A stretch of 64,000 nucleotides of DNA from an uncultured Christensenella sp. (GCA_910579205.1 CAJTTD010000002.1:1-64000), one strand, 5' to 3'; positions 17,515 through 27,150 are shown, counted from the stretch's first letter. Notes: generated by a model from the letters alone, not told the origin. Made by a program: numbers and translations.

Positions 17515-19167
17515 ATGAAAGATTACAAGAAAGCGATATACGAAGGGGCTAAGGCGGCGTTGCCGTCGCTCGAACCGACGGACATTCAAGCGGCGGATGC
17601 GTTCTGCGATTACTGCATACCGTGTTTTAAGTTTGCCAAGGTGTTGCGCAAAAGCCCCGCGGCGATAGCGAGCGAGGCGGCTGCGGCGGTCGTTATAGAC
17701 GGCATAGGCGTTACCGCGTTGAACGGGTATTTGAATTTTACCGTCGAACGCGAGGGGTTGGTACGCGATCTGTTTGACGGCGGCATAGGCGCGTACAAGC
17801 CGCTCGACGGCAAAACCGTGTGCATAGATTATTCGTCGGTCAATATTGCCAAGCCGTTCCACATAGGGCATCTTATGACTACGGTCATAGGCGGGTCGCT
17901 TTACAAGATATATAAAGCGCTCGGCGCAAACGCCGTCGGCATCAATCATTTGGGCGATTTCGGTACGCAGTTCGGCGGGCTTATATCGGCATATAGGCGG
18001 TGGGGCGACGAAAAGCGTTTGGACGAGCGCGGCTTGGACGAGCTTTTGGAGCTGTACGTCAAGTATCACAGCGAGGCGGAAAAGGACGCAGAGCTTGCGG
18101 CGGAGGCGCGCGAGTGGTCGCAAAAGATAGAGGGCGGCGACGAGTATTCCGTCGGTCTGTTTAAAAAGTTCAAGGCGATAACGCTCGAGCAAGCCAAAAA
18201 GGTATACGCTCGCCTCAATATCGAATTCGACAGTTATCTCGGCGAAAGCTTTTACGTCGATAAGGTGGGCGGAGTAGAGCAAAAATTGATCGATAAAGAT
18301 CTGCTCAAGACAAGCGACGGCGCGAAAATAGTGGAGCTCGGCGACGATATGCCGCCCGCGCTCATACGCAGGAGCGACGGCGCGTCGCTTTACATAGCGC
18401 GCGATCTTGCAGCGGCGTATTACCGCAAGCAGACATATGACTTCGATAAATGCTTGTACGTGGTCGCGAGCCACCAAGCTTTGCATTTTAAACAGCTTTT
18501 TAAGGTTCTCGGTCTACTCGGCGAACGGTGGGCGGAGGACATGGTGCATGTCAGTTACGGCATGGTCTCCGTGGACGGTATGGCGCTTGCCACTCGGCGC
18601 GGCAATGTTTTGTATTTAAACGACGTGCTCAGCGCGGCGGTGGAAAAGGCGGCAGCTATTATAGATGAGCGCAATCCCGAGCTTGCCGATAAGGCGCGCG
18701 TTTCCGAGAGCGTGGGCGTGGGCGCGGTCGTGTTCGACGCGCTTTATGACGGACGGCTCAAGGACAAAAACTTTTCGCTTGCGGACGCGCTCAACTTCGA
18801 CGGCGAGACGGGCCCTTACGTGCAGTACACTCACGCGCGTTGCCGTTCGGTGCTGGCAAAGGCGGGATATAGCGGCGCACAGTCTATCGACGCGGCGCTG
18901 CTCGTCGACGACGAGGCTTACGAAGTAGCCAAGCTCTTATGGGATTTTGACGATGTGGTTTACAATGCTGCGCTCAAGTACGAACCGTCGTTCGTGTCGC
19001 GTCGGCTTGTAAAGATATGTCAAGCGTTCAACCGTTTTTATAATGCGGATAGGATAATGTGCGGCGGCGATATGCAAACGGCGCGGCTCGCTCTTACCGA
19101 GCGCGTGGCGGATACGCTCGCTTACGGGCTTTCGCTCATTCTGTTGGACGCGCCCGAGCGCATGTAA
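17515..19167 (+). CDS. argS: Arginine--tRNA ligase
   Basis: This encodes 550 residues. ArgRS charges tRNA-Arg with arginine using ATP. The N-terminal tRNA-binding domain precedes the class I HIGH box (AKPFHIGHLM). The ArgRS version of the KMSKS loop is replaced by ALATRRGNVLYLND, as in most ArgRS. The C-terminal DALR anticodon-binding domain follows (YNAALKYEPSFVSRRLVKIC, then FNRFYN). The start at 17515 has GGTGG upstream and gives the expected N-terminus. A terminator follows 18 bases past the stop. Confidence 0.96.
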   Translation: MKDYKKAIYEGAKAALPSLEPTDIQAADAFCDYCIPCFKFAKVLRKSPAAIASEAAAAVVIDGIGVTALNGYLNFTVEREGLVRDLFDGGIGAYKPLDGKTVCIDYSSVNIAKPFHIGHLMTTVIGGSLYKIYKALGANAVGINHLGDFGTQFGGLISAYRRWGDEKRLDERGLDELLELYVKYHSEAEKDAELAAEAREWSQKIEGGDEYSVGLFKKFKAITLEQAKKVYARLNIEFDSYLGESFYVDKVGGVEQKLIDKDLLKTSDGAKIVELGDDMPPALIRRSDGASLYIARDLAAAYYRKQTYDFDKCLYVVASHQALHFKQLFKVLGLLGERWAEDMVHVSYGMVSVDGMALATRRGNVLYLNDVLSAAVEKAAAIIDERNPELADKARVSESVGVGAVVFDALYDGRLKDKNFSLADALNFDGETGPYVQYTHARCRSVLAKAGYSGAQSIDAALLVDDEAYEVAKLLWDFDDVVYNAALKYEPSFVSRRLVKICQAFNRFYNADRIMCGGDMQTARLALTERVADTLAYGLSLILLDAPERM

Positions 19168-19185
19168 CATTTTGGTAAGGAGTAT

Positions 19186-19218
19186 AAAAGCATGTCCGAT
19201 CGCGAACATGCTTTTTTT
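19186..19218 (+). terminator. Terminator of argS, possibly bidirectional
   Basis: AAAAGCATGT pairs perfectly with ACATGCTTTT and continues into a T tract. On the other strand the hairpin is followed by a short T run, so it may also end the leftward gene at 19238. Confidence 0.88.
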
Positions 19219-19237
19219 GTTGCTATATAGATTCGAG

Positions 19238-19906
19238 TTATTTTTCGGTGGTTTTTCGGTCGTTTTGTTGCTTGTCTTCCGCACGTATCAGTTGGGCGGA
19301 TCGCAGAGTGTAGAGCGCGGTCTGGCGGGCGAGCACGGAAGCGGCGAGAGCGGCGGCGCATACGAACACCGCGGCAAGCCCCACGCCGTCGTAGCTTATG
19401 CACACGAACGATATTTCTACTGCGAGCATGAATGCGTTTACCGCCATAAACAGCTCTGTGCCCAAAAACGTTCTGTTCTTAAAGCCGCGGCGTGGCGCGC
19501 GTTCCTTGGGGATGCGCTTATCGAACTTGTACCGCGTAAAATTCATGATAATAGCATATATGGACACGGCGAGCATTACGAACACCGACCACATATAAAT
19601 GTACGCGTAGGACGGGATGTTTTTGGTGATGTATTCCAAACCGCCTTGCGGCAACAGAAGCACAACTATCTGCAACATCAATGCGATAACTGTCAACAGC
19701 GTGCGTATAAACGAGTTTTTGGCAAGCGTTTCGCGATCGACATCGACATAATAATAATCGCCCGAAAACTTGTTCTTGCGCTTTGCCGTTTTTTTATCGT
19801 CGTGCGGCGGATCGTTTTTTGCTTGCGTGTCGATCGCATTTTCGTCGATACGCGCTTCTCCGTCGTCCGGCGCTTGTGTTTGGTTGTTTTTTGAATTTTC
19901 AGTCAT
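19238..19906 (-). CDS. Hypothetical four-pass membrane protein
   Basis: This encodes 222 residues. A charged, disordered N-terminal tail of about 60 residues (rich in Asp, Lys, Asn and Gln) precedes four hydrophobic segments: FIRTLLTVIALMLQIVVLLL, YIYMWSVFVMLAVSIYAII, LFMAVNAFMLAVEISFV, and VGLAAVFVCAAALAASVL. The C-terminus is charged. No known domain is recognised. No clear ribosome site precedes the ATG at 19906, which lowers confidence in the exact start. The leftward genes at 20071 and 20526 may share its transcript; the 164-base gap to the next gene holds nothing I can name. Confidence 0.7.
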   Translation of the reverse strand: MTENSKNNQTQAPDDGEARIDENAIDTQAKNDPPHDDKKTAKRKNKFSGDYYYVDVDRETLAKNSFIRTLLTVIALMLQIVVLLLPQGGLEYITKNIPSYAYIYMWSVFVMLAVSIYAIIMNFTRYKFDKRIPKERAPRRGFKNRTFLGTELFMAVNAFMLAVEISFVCISYDGVGLAAVFVCAAALAASVLARQTALYTLRSAQLIRAEDKQQNDRKTTEK

Positions 19907-20070
19907 TGTTTTTAATTTGGCTTATTGGACGTTTAATATACCCGCCGTTATTCGAGAAGCGTTTTTGATTGCTTGCGATGACGACCGATTTGTTGTAAGA
20001 CCCCGAAGCTTGCTGCGAAAGGCGAGTCAAGCTTGCGAGTTTTGGATCTGCTCCGTGGTTGATATCTGAT

Positions 20071-20490
20071 TTATTTGAGCAAAGACCGCCAATAAGTCGC
20101 TTCGCGGCGGTTGCCGTGCGATTTGTGATATTCGGCAAGCGCTTTGCATGCCGATTTGATCCCGAGCTTTGCAAGTTCTTCGAGCTCGCGTATCGCTATA
20201 TGCTCGTGCGTTTGCAGATTGATTATGGCGAGTTTGACCGAGCATTCGTAAAGCCCCGCCTTTGCGCCTGCTTTATAGTAGTGAGCGGCACGTTCGTAAT
20301 CGCCTTTGTCGTTATACTTGTCGCCGAGCTTTTCTTCCGCGTACGGGTTGCCGAGCTGTGCGGCGAGTATGATATACTTTTCGGCTTCGCGCGGATCGGT
20401 AGCAAGAAGACATTCCGCATACGTATAAAGCGCATTCGGGTCGTTTGCTTCCACTCGTTGCTTTAATTCTTCCAATTGTTGCGGGGTCAT
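20071..20490 (-). CDS. Small Sel1-like repeat (TPR-type) protein
   Basis: This encodes 139 residues made almost wholly of Sel1/TPR-like helical pairs: DPNALYTYAECLL, EAEKYIILAAQLGNPYAEEK, YERAAHYYKAGAKAGLYECS, IAIRELEELAKLGIKSACKA. Such repeats normally mediate protein-protein contacts. There is no signal peptide. A GGTAGGAG ribosome site precedes the ATG at 20490. Its partner is unknown. Confidence 0.8.
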   Translation of the reverse strand: MTPQQLEELKQRVEANDPNALYTYAECLLATDPREAEKYIILAAQLGNPYAEEKLGDKYNDKGDYERAAHYYKAGAKAGLYECSVKLAIINLQTHEHIAIRELEELAKLGIKSACKALAEYHKSHGNRREATYWRSLLK

Positions 20491-20525
20491 AAAACTCCTA
20501 CCGTGTTTCGATCGGGGGCTTTGCT

Positions 20526-21635
20526 TTACTGTTTTTGTACGAAAGCCTTTACTTGGTCTGCCGTTGCCGAAGCCGCCGCGCTCAAATAGCCTTTGAAAAT
20601 ATTAGTAAGCCCGTCGGACAACGCATCTTGCGCTTTGTCGCCGTGCTTTACGCCGCCGACTGCGTTGTATATCGTTTTAAACGCGAACAAGTCTGTGGAA
20701 AGAGCAGTGCCTTTTTCGAGAACGGAGACGAGCGGAGAAAAGTCGGTCGTGCAAAAAACACCGCATGCGGCAAGCGCATTGTCTGCGCTCAAATATTCGC
20801 CTACGACTTCCGTCGCGAAAACTATATACACGGTAAGCCCGTCGCGTGCGGAACATGCCGCAACGCAGTCTATATTTTGTTCCGCCGCGGCTTTAAGAAC
20901 TTCGGCGGCTTGCGCTCTGACCGAATTTTTGGCTATGCCGTTGAACGCAAGTGCGGGAACGGGGTAGTCAAGCAACGATACTTTGACTGCGCCGCTCGAA
21001 AGCTGTTCTTTGACGGGGGCTTTATCGAGAGCGGTCGCTTCGCAGCAGTAATAACCGTCGCTGCTTATGCGTTTTGCTATAACGCCGCCGTAGTTTTCCG
21101 CAAACGCGCTTTCGCGGCGCAAAATATCGTCGGACATTATGTCGTCGCCGTCTATGCGTGCAATACGGTTGCCGCTGTTTATCGGCGTATACTTAACATC
21201 ATCGAGTACGTTGAGTAAAACCGATCTCGAAACGCCTATCGTCTTTTCACATTCGTAACGAACGAACGCGCCGCAATCGTAGGACGGTTTTCCTCCCGCC
21301 GCGCCGCCTTGGGCGCAGACGTCGAACAAAAAGTCGAACGCTTTTTTCGGTTTTCTGCCGAGCTTGTCGTTAAAGTAGTAGCTGAGTATGTGCGAGGGCG
21401 GCAGAACGACGTCCGCGACTGCCGTTTTTACCGCGTCGTCGCAACCGAGCTCGTCCAAAAGCTCGGCAAATGTTTTATTTTCGTGATCCGCATCTACGTC
21501 GAGCACGGGAGCTTTTGCTCCGACGAGCGTGGCAATGCGATTGAGAGCGTAAGTATCGTCAAGCGCGTCGAGCATAAGATCGTCGCGCGCAAACGCCAAT
21601 ATTTTATTGATAGTATTATTGATATCCGTTTTCAT
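20526..21635 (-). CDS. Hypothetical protein, remote resemblance to the GalT N-terminal region
   Basis: This encodes 369 residues, soluble, with a TTGGAGG ribosome site before the ATG at 21635. The first 60 residues (INKILAFARDDLMLDALD, then YALNRIATLVG) and the PPSHILSYYFND stretch resemble the helical N-terminal part of Firmicutes-type UDP-glucose--hexose-1-phosphate uridylyltransferase. The catalytic HxH region of that enzyme is not present, and the second half does not match GalT. It may be a diverged relative that has lost activity, or the likeness may be chance. No sugar genes are adjacent. Confidence 0.5.
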   Translation of the reverse strand: MKTDINNTINKILAFARDDLMLDALDDTYALNRIATLVGAKAPVLDVDADHENKTFAELLDELGCDDAVKTAVADVVLPPSHILSYYFNDKLGRKPKKAFDFLFDVCAQGGAAGGKPSYDCGAFVRYECEKTIGVSRSVLLNVLDDVKYTPINSGNRIARIDGDDIMSDDILRRESAFAENYGGVIAKRISSDGYYCCEATALDKAPVKEQLSSGAVKVSLLDYPVPALAFNGIAKNSVRAQAAEVLKAAAEQNIDCVAACSARDGLTVYIVFATEVVGEYLSADNALAACGVFCTTDFSPLVSVLEKGTALSTDLFAFKTIYNAVGGVKHGDKAQDALSDGLTNIFKGYLSAAASATADQVKAFVQKQ

Positions 21636-21747
21636 GATTCCTCCAAGACGTATTTAGAATATCACACTATGGAGAAAAAGGCAAGCAAACGCGATAAATT
21701 TGCGTCGCATAATAAATTACGCAAATCGTTATGCCCCTCGCGCCGCG

Positions 21748-22215
21748 CTATTTGTACGATGATCTGCGGTGCGCAACGAGATCGTTTTTGTAAATGTTTA
21801 TGTAATACTTGGCTGCTGCGAGGTTTTGATCGAGATAGTTTCCGCATTCCGCCGCCGTTGCGCCGGGGATATCGCCTTCGTAACCGAGTATAAAGTCGCA
21901 CATATCGACTATGAGGTCGTAAACGTCTGTCGATCGGAGATCGCCGAACATTACGAGATAGCACCCCGTTCTGCAACCCATAGGTCCGAAATAGACTATA
22001 TCGTTTTTTCGTTCTCCGTTGCGCAAAAACGTCGCCGCGAGATGTTCTATTGTGTGGAGCGCCGCCGTTTCCATTGCGGGTTCGCGATTGGGCAGAGTCA
22101 TGCGCAGATCGAAAGTCGTGAGCGTGCAGTCGTTAATGCCGTCTTTGCGCGACACGTACAATCCGCGTTCGAGCGTCAAGTGATCTATCTTAAAACTTTC
22201 GATCTTTTCCATCAT
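21748..22215 (-). CDS. luxS: S-ribosylhomocysteine lyase (autoinducer-2 synthesis)
   Basis: This encodes 155 residues, close to the usual 157. LuxS cleaves S-ribosylhomocysteine to homocysteine and DPD, the precursor of autoinducer-2, in the activated methyl cycle. The metal ligands His54 and His58 (LHTIEHLAATFLRN) and Cys124 (AAECGNYLDQN) are in place, as is the Cys in GCRTGCYL. ATG codons stand at 22215 and 22212; neither has a ribosome site, and the promoter's -10 box ends only 6 bases before the first ATG, so the mRNA is probably leaderless. No pfs/mtn gene is adjacent. Confidence 0.94.
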   Translation of the reverse strand: MMEKIESFKIDHLTLERGLYVSRKDGINDCTLTTFDLRMTLPNREPAMETAALHTIEHLAATFLRNGERKNDIVYFGPMGCRTGCYLVMFGDLRSTDVYDLIVDMCDFILGYEGDIPGATAAECGNYLDQNLAAAKYYINIYKNDLVAHRRSSYK

Positions 22216-22221
22216 ACGGTC

Positions 22222-22250
22222 ATTATAATACCGCCGCGCATGATTGTCAA
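22222..22250 (-). promoter_or_regulatory. luxS promoter, predicted to give a leaderless mRNA
   Basis: Leftward TTGACA (22250-22245), a 17-base spacer, and TATAAT (22227-22222). Transcription would begin about 7 bases past the -10 box, at or within a base or two of the ATG at 22215. Confidence 0.75.
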
Positions 22251-22353
22251 CCGCGACGGGGCTCTCCGATCGTATCAAATTCTATGCGTAAACTCAAAGC
22301 AAGCGATCGATCGCAAAATCAATAAATAAACTATTGACTAAAAACTATTCCGA

Positions 22354-22827
22354 CTATTCGTTAGTGCGTTTTTTACCAGCCGGCTTATTAGCCGTGTTCC
22401 AAGCATTGACCGTTTCTTTTAACAGCGTCTTAAGGTCGGGGGACAGCTCGCGGTACGTGCCTAAAAGTTCGCGCTCGCCGTCGTCGAGCATGACAGAACC
22501 GCTGTCGTGCGCGAGCGGAACGATCGCGCCTTTTCCGTCCGTTACTTTTATCCGCGGTCTTGTAGCGTTGGGTTTTATGTCCGCTCTTACCGCCGCGTTC
22601 ACATATCCGTCAAGACCGCTTTCTTTGCCTACAATGTAGTCGGTACTGCAGTCGAAATATTCGGCAAGCTTTAAGATATAGCTCGCTTTGGGCTCGGATG
22701 ATCCGTTTTCCCATTTGCACACCGCCGCGTCGCTCACGCCTATTTTTTTGGCGAGCTGCTGCATGGAAAGCCCCGCTTCTTCGCGCAGCTCCCTTATTCT
22801 TATGCCAAGGACCGTGTTTTTCGACAT
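22354..22827 (-). CDS. XRE-family transcriptional regulator
   Basis: This encodes 157 residues. The N-terminal 65 residues are a Cro/C1-type helix-turn-helix (IRELREEAGLSMQQLAKKIG, then VSDAAVCKWENGSSEP). The following 90 residues form an unknown C-terminal region that may bind a ligand or mediate dimerisation (ERELLGTYRELSPDLKTLL). It diverges from the giant BspA-like gene, and the intergenic region has ACTAAC-based palindromes that overlap both promoters. Autoregulation and control of the surface protein are therefore likely. Confidence 0.88.
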   Translation of the reverse strand: MSKNTVLGIRIRELREEAGLSMQQLAKKIGVSDAAVCKWENGSSEPKASYILKLAEYFDCSTDYIVGKESGLDGYVNAAVRADIKPNATRPRIKVTDGKGAIVPLAHDSGSVMLDDGERELLGTYRELSPDLKTLLKETVNAWNTANKPAGKKRTNE

Positions 22828-22869
22828 ATTCGTTTATCCTCGCAGTTATGTTTGGTCTTAACCAAGCTT

Positions 22870-22950
22870 ATTATACTAACTTAATTTAATAAAAACGTTG
22901 ACATTTACTTTTATTAATGGTAATATTAGTTAGTACTAACATATGTTAGT
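22870..22950. promoter_or_regulatory. Divergent promoter region with ACTAAC/GTTAGT operators
   Basis: Rightward TTGACA (22898-22903), 17 bases, then TAATAT (22921-22926). Immediately downstream are two overlapping perfect palindromes: GTTAGTACTAAC (22929-22940) and ACTAACATATGTTAGT (22935-22950). A further ACTAAC (22875-22880) touches the leftward TATAAT (22875-22870) of the regulator gene. The four half-sites cover the rightward transcription start and the leftward -10 box, a layout typical of repression. Confidence 0.75.
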
Positions 22951-22981
22951 GAATCTCAGTATTAAATCAAGGAGACGGAAC

Positions 22982-25900
22982 ATGAAAAAAAGAGTAGTAA
23001 CAGTAACTATGTCCATACTGAGCGCACTTTTGGCGTTGTTCGTTTTTTCGGCATGTCAGCCGAAGGATAACGGTGGTTGCAACGGCGCGCATACGTGGGC
23101 GGAAAGTATATTGCGTGCCGCTACATGTACGCAAGAAGGGGAAAAGAAATTAAGTTGTACTGTATGCGGGCATGAGACGACCGAAACGATACCGCTTGCT
23201 CCGCACGATTACGGTAGCGACGGAAGGTGTAAAGTATGCGGTGCGGACAACGGCGGCGGACAGCCGGGCGGCGACGATCAAAGCGGCGACAGCGTATTCG
23301 GAAACGTAACGCTATCCGAAAACGGCGTTCTTTCGTGGAACAAGATCCAAGGCGCGACCAAGTACGTCATTAAGGTAACTTATGCGGGGTCGGGCGCAAC
23401 GGAGTCTTTCGACATACCCGCCGATACGGTGCAACGCGATCTCAACACTTTAAAGGAGGGCGGATTTCCGTCCGGCAAGTCAACTGTGGAATTGACTGCA
23501 TACGAGCTTGACAAAGTGGAGATCGACGGAGAAACGGTATCGCAAGAAGTGCCGATGGCGGGCGTTGCGGACGTATTTCGCGTTACTAAACTCAACGGCA
23601 AATACACGCTTGCGCGGCTCAAATATGCAGACGAATTTTTGACGCTCGACGGCTTTTATTCGCAAAAGCAGACTGTGGACGGCAAGTCGTTTTATCTTTT
23701 CGAGCAAATGCTCAAAGACAACAAACCGATGCTGTTCAAAACGCGGAACTATATAAAAGCGGCGAGCGGATGCCGCGCCGTTTTCTACAAGAGCGCCGAC
23801 GGCAGGGACAATGCCGACAGCGCTCAAGAATGGAATTCCAACGAACTGCAAATGGGCTATCCGCAGATTAAACACGGCGATAATATGTATTATGTGCGCG
23901 TTACCGACGGACAAGGCGGGACGCACGATTACGACCTCAATGTTTACGGTTTGTACACGGTAACCGTTTCGGCGTATGCCAGAACGTTTACCGAACAAGA
24001 CGGACTGCGCGACAACGCGGATACGCTCATACAGACTTTCGATATCGCCGAACGCGACATAATTACCGAAGGCAAGCTTTATGACGGTGTGGCGGTCGGA
24101 AGTATAGGGCGCGACGGCGGCTATAATGTTATAGAACGCGCCGATATAGAAGTGTCTGTACCTTCGGCATCGCCCGACGGGAACAACAAGGTAAAATACG
24201 AACTGTATTTTTACGACGACCAAACGGTACGCGCGGACTGCGCCGCGTATGCGGAAAGCGCTAAGTACTTCACCATGATGAGCGAAAGCGTGAATGGGTG
24301 GAGTTTATACTGTAACGGCGACAAGATCAAGGGCGACGTAACCGTTCCAGATACGCTCATAGGCAAAAAAGTGATTGCGGTCAGCTTTTCGTATTCTTCG
24401 GTCAACCGCATATTTCTGTCGGAGGGTGCAACTGCTTTTAATATGCAGTTTACCGACTGCATGAGCATAACAGATATTTGGTTGCCATCCACGATAACGT
24501 ACATGCAAGACTATTCATTTGGGTCGTCGATATTCGTATCGTCTGTTCCTTCCACTATGACTATCCACTGCGCGTTTTCGCAAGAGTATGCGCGGTCTAA
24601 CTTCCGGTCGAAATGGAATCACATAGTTGCGACTACAAAGACGTTCCGCACCGTATACGACGATTATATGCCGATAGTTTCGGACGGACTTAAGCTCAAA
24701 CTCAAGGACGGTAAATTGTACGTTACAGGCGCGGAAAATAATTTTAACGGAACTATTCCCGAAACGGCTGTCGTGGGCGGCAGAAAATATCCGATAGCAG
24801 CCATATCGGCGCTCGATTATTCGGGCGAACTCGTTATTGGTAAGAATATATCGGAGATCGCAGTAGGCGCGTTTTCCCGCAGTTTGCTCGGAGTGTCGGT
24901 CGCGCAAGGCAACACGAATTTCACTGTAGAGGACGGAATACTTTACACTGCCGACAAGACGCGAATAATAGTAGCCGAAAGCGGCATGGACGAGTTTATA
25001 TTAGGAGATACCGTATCGTCCGTTGACGCAAACGCTTTTAAGAATTGTAACGATCCGCTGTTGTTTGTAAAGAAAGGGCAAGCCGCGCTCGGCGAATTCG
25101 ATACGGAGAGCGTAGCCGCGATATTCGACGTAAAAGAAGTAATAACGTCGAGCGGATTTCGCGTCGCTGTTCTGACGGACGAAAGCGCGGTCATTGCGTC
25201 TTATGTAGGCGGGTCGGTCGCGAGCTTGACCGTTCCGTCTGCCGTCTCGGGCGCAAGCGTAACGCGGATCGCCGCGGGCGCATTCAAAAATTGTTCGCAA
25301 GTAACTTCGATAATAATACCCGACAGCGTAACGGTCATCGATGTCAAAGCTTTGAGCGAGTGCATGGCGCTCCGCAGCCTCACGCTGCCGTTCATAGGCA
25401 AAACGATAGACGAGCCGTATACGTTCGGGGCGCTCTTCTATCCGGAAGGCGGCGTCGGACACGACAATATCGAGACCGTAACAGTAACTAAGGCGACTGC
25501 TATTGCGCAAAATGCGTTTACAGACAAGTACGGCATGGCAATAAATCATTATCCCGCTTTGCGCGCGATCTCGCTTCCCGATACGATAAGCGCCATAGGG
25601 CGGTACGCGTTCAACGGCGTCGATCTCGATATGTATTCGGACGGAGTTGCGTACTATTTGGGAAACGCGCAAAACAAAAAAGTCGTGCTTATGGGCATAG
25701 TAGATGTATCTTGCGACACGTTCGAGTTGGACGCTAAAACGCGAATACTGTACGACGGCGCGTTAAAAAATGCGGCGGGGCTTACCGAACTCAACATCCC
25801 CGACAATATCGTATATGCGGGAAACAGAGTTTTGCCTCAAGGCGCTAATTTCGGGATAGTAGTGAGCGCCGATTGCGATATGTCGGTGTGGGATGCCGAA

Positions 25901-27124
25901 TGGAAAGTCGGTTTTGAAGGCGATATTGTAGTCGGCAGGACCGCTATATCTCAAGACGGTGCGTTCAAATACACTTTGAACGGCGAAGACGCAGTGATAA
26001 TGCAAGGGCTTATGCCGCAGACGAGTGCGCTCGTCGTGCCGAGCACGGTAGACGGATATACTGTTGTCGGCGTAGCTTTCGGCGCGTTTAAAGATTATAC
26101 GAGAGTAACCGAAATCACTCTGTCAACGCTGAGCGACGGCAAGACCGACAGACATTTGGGATATATGTTCGGCGTAGACTCATTTAAGGATCAAACCGAT
26201 CATATTACCGCCGATATTACTAAAATAACGGTTTTGTCAAGCGTGAGCAAGATAATTTGCAATGCATTTTACGGCTGTTCCGCGCTCGAAGAGATAACTA
26301 TTCCGTATATCGGCACGGGGCGTTCCCCCGTGTCGTCCGAAGAACATTTCGGCAGCATTTTTGCGTATAACACAAAGGGCGCGGACGCATTGACAAACTA
26401 CCCCGGCGGCGTCGAGGTTTTGGGCGGCGGGACGTACAATTACACCTATTATGTTCCGCAGTCTCTGAAAAAAGTAACCGTTACGGGATCGGGCAATGTA
26501 CGGGCAAGATCGTTCTATAACTGTTCTATGCTCGAGATAATTACGGTTGAGTACTGCCTCGAGGTGCAAAACCTCGCGTTCGGCAACTGTCGCGGATTGG
26601 TCGAGCTCAAACTTCCCGCGAATGCGACATACGGTAATTACCCTATAATGAATAAGGCGTGTTCTGCGCTCGAAACATTGGAGATGCCGCTTTACGGTAA
26701 AACGTTGTGTTATCTCACCGGTAACAATCCGACGGGACCCGTAACAGATTGTGCGGCGCAGTATGTTAAGCGGTTGAAGATATTGGATGACAGTTCGTTG
26801 GTAGACGGCGCGATTTACGGCATGGAGAACCTCGTGAGCTTGGAGATAGCGGGCGCTCCCAAATCGATATTGCGCAAAGCTATCACCGAATGCAATAATT
26901 TGACGTCGCTTACGATCCCCGCAAGCGTTACTTATATCGGGATAGGCGGGGTGTCTAAATGCACCAAACTGACTGCCGTTACGTTTGCTGATCCTACTGG
27001 CTGGAAAGTTACTATAAACGACAGCTCGTTTACTTCGTTATCGAGCGTAGACCTTTCCGACACGGCTAAAGCCGCTCAATTCTTGGGTACGACGTACAAG
27101 AGCTATAAATGGCAAAAGAGCTGA
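22982..27124 (+). CDS. BspA-type leucine-rich repeat surface lipoprotein
   Basis: This encodes 1,380 residues. A signal peptide ends in a lipobox with Cys25 (VFSAC). A small Cys-paired module follows (CTVCGHETTET, then CKVCGAD), which is common in clostridial surface proteins, and then beta-rich domains to about residue 500. From there many LRR_5/BspA repeats run to the end (AFKNCSQVTSIIIPDSVT, AFYGCSALEEITIP, FYNCSMLEIITVE). BspA-like proteins bind host or bacterial surface ligands; the specific ligand is unknown. The ATG at 22982 has an AAGGAG ribosome site. It is monocistronic with a terminator and sits under the XRE operator cluster. Confidence 0.87.
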   Translation: MKKRVVTVTMSILSALLALFVFSACQPKDNGGCNGAHTWAESILRAATCTQEGEKKLSCTVCGHETTETIPLAPHDYGSDGRCKVCGADNGGGQPGGDDQSGDSVFGNVTLSENGVLSWNKIQGATKYVIKVTYAGSGATESFDIPADTVQRDLNTLKEGGFPSGKSTVELTAYELDKVEIDGETVSQEVPMAGVADVFRVTKLNGKYTLARLKYADEFLTLDGFYSQKQTVDGKSFYLFEQMLKDNKPMLFKTRNYIKAASGCRAVFYKSADGRDNADSAQEWNSNELQMGYPQIKHGDNMYYVRVTDGQGGTHDYDLNVYGLYTVTVSAYARTFTEQDGLRDNADTLIQTFDIAERDIITEGKLYDGVAVGSIGRDGGYNVIERADIEVSVPSASPDGNNKVKYELYFYDDQTVRADCAAYAESAKYFTMMSESVNGWSLYCNGDKIKGDVTVPDTLIGKKVIAVSFSYSSVNRIFLSEGATAFNMQFTDCMSITDIWLPSTITYMQDYSFGSSIFVSSVPSTMTIHCAFSQEYARSNFRSKWNHIVATTKTFRTVYDDYMPIVSDGLKLKLKDGKLYVTGAENNFNGTIPETAVVGGRKYPIAAISALDYSGELVIGKNISEIAVGAFSRSLLGVSVAQGNTNFTVEDGILYTADKTRIIVAESGMDEFILGDTVSSVDANAFKNCNDPLLFVKKGQAALGEFDTESVAAIFDVKEVITSSGFRVAVLTDESAVIASYVGGSVASLTVPSAVSGASVTRIAAGAFKNCSQVTSIIIPDSVTVIDVKALSECMALRSLTLPFIGKTIDEPYTFGALFYPEGGVGHDNIETVTVTKATAIAQNAFTDKYGMAINHYPALRAISLPDTISAIGRYAFNGVDLDMYSDGVAYYLGNAQNKKVVLMGIVDVSCDTFELDAKTRILYDGALKNAAGLTELNIPDNIVYAGNRVLPQGANFGIVVSADCDMSVWDAEWKVGFEGDIVVGRTAISQDGAFKYTLNGEDAVIMQGLMPQTSALVVPSTVDGYTVVGVAFGAFKDYTRVTEITLSTLSDGKTDRHLGYMFGVDSFKDQTDHITADITKITVLSSVSKIICNAFYGCSALEEITIPYIGTGRSPVSSEEHFGSIFAYNTKGADALTNYPGGVEVLGGGTYNYTYYVPQSLKKVTVTGSGNVRARSFYNCSMLEIITVEYCLEVQNLAFGNCRGLVELKLPANATYGNYPIMNKACSALETLEMPLYGKTLCYLTGNNPTGPVTDCAAQYVKRLKILDDSSLVDGAIYGMENLVSLEIAGAPKSILRKAITECNNLTSLTIPASVTYIGIGGVSKCTKLTAVTFADPTGWKVTINDSSFTSLSSVDLSDTAKAAQFLGTTYKSYKWQKS

Positions 27125-27150
27125 TAGGGCGTTTGTAACTTATGCGGATC

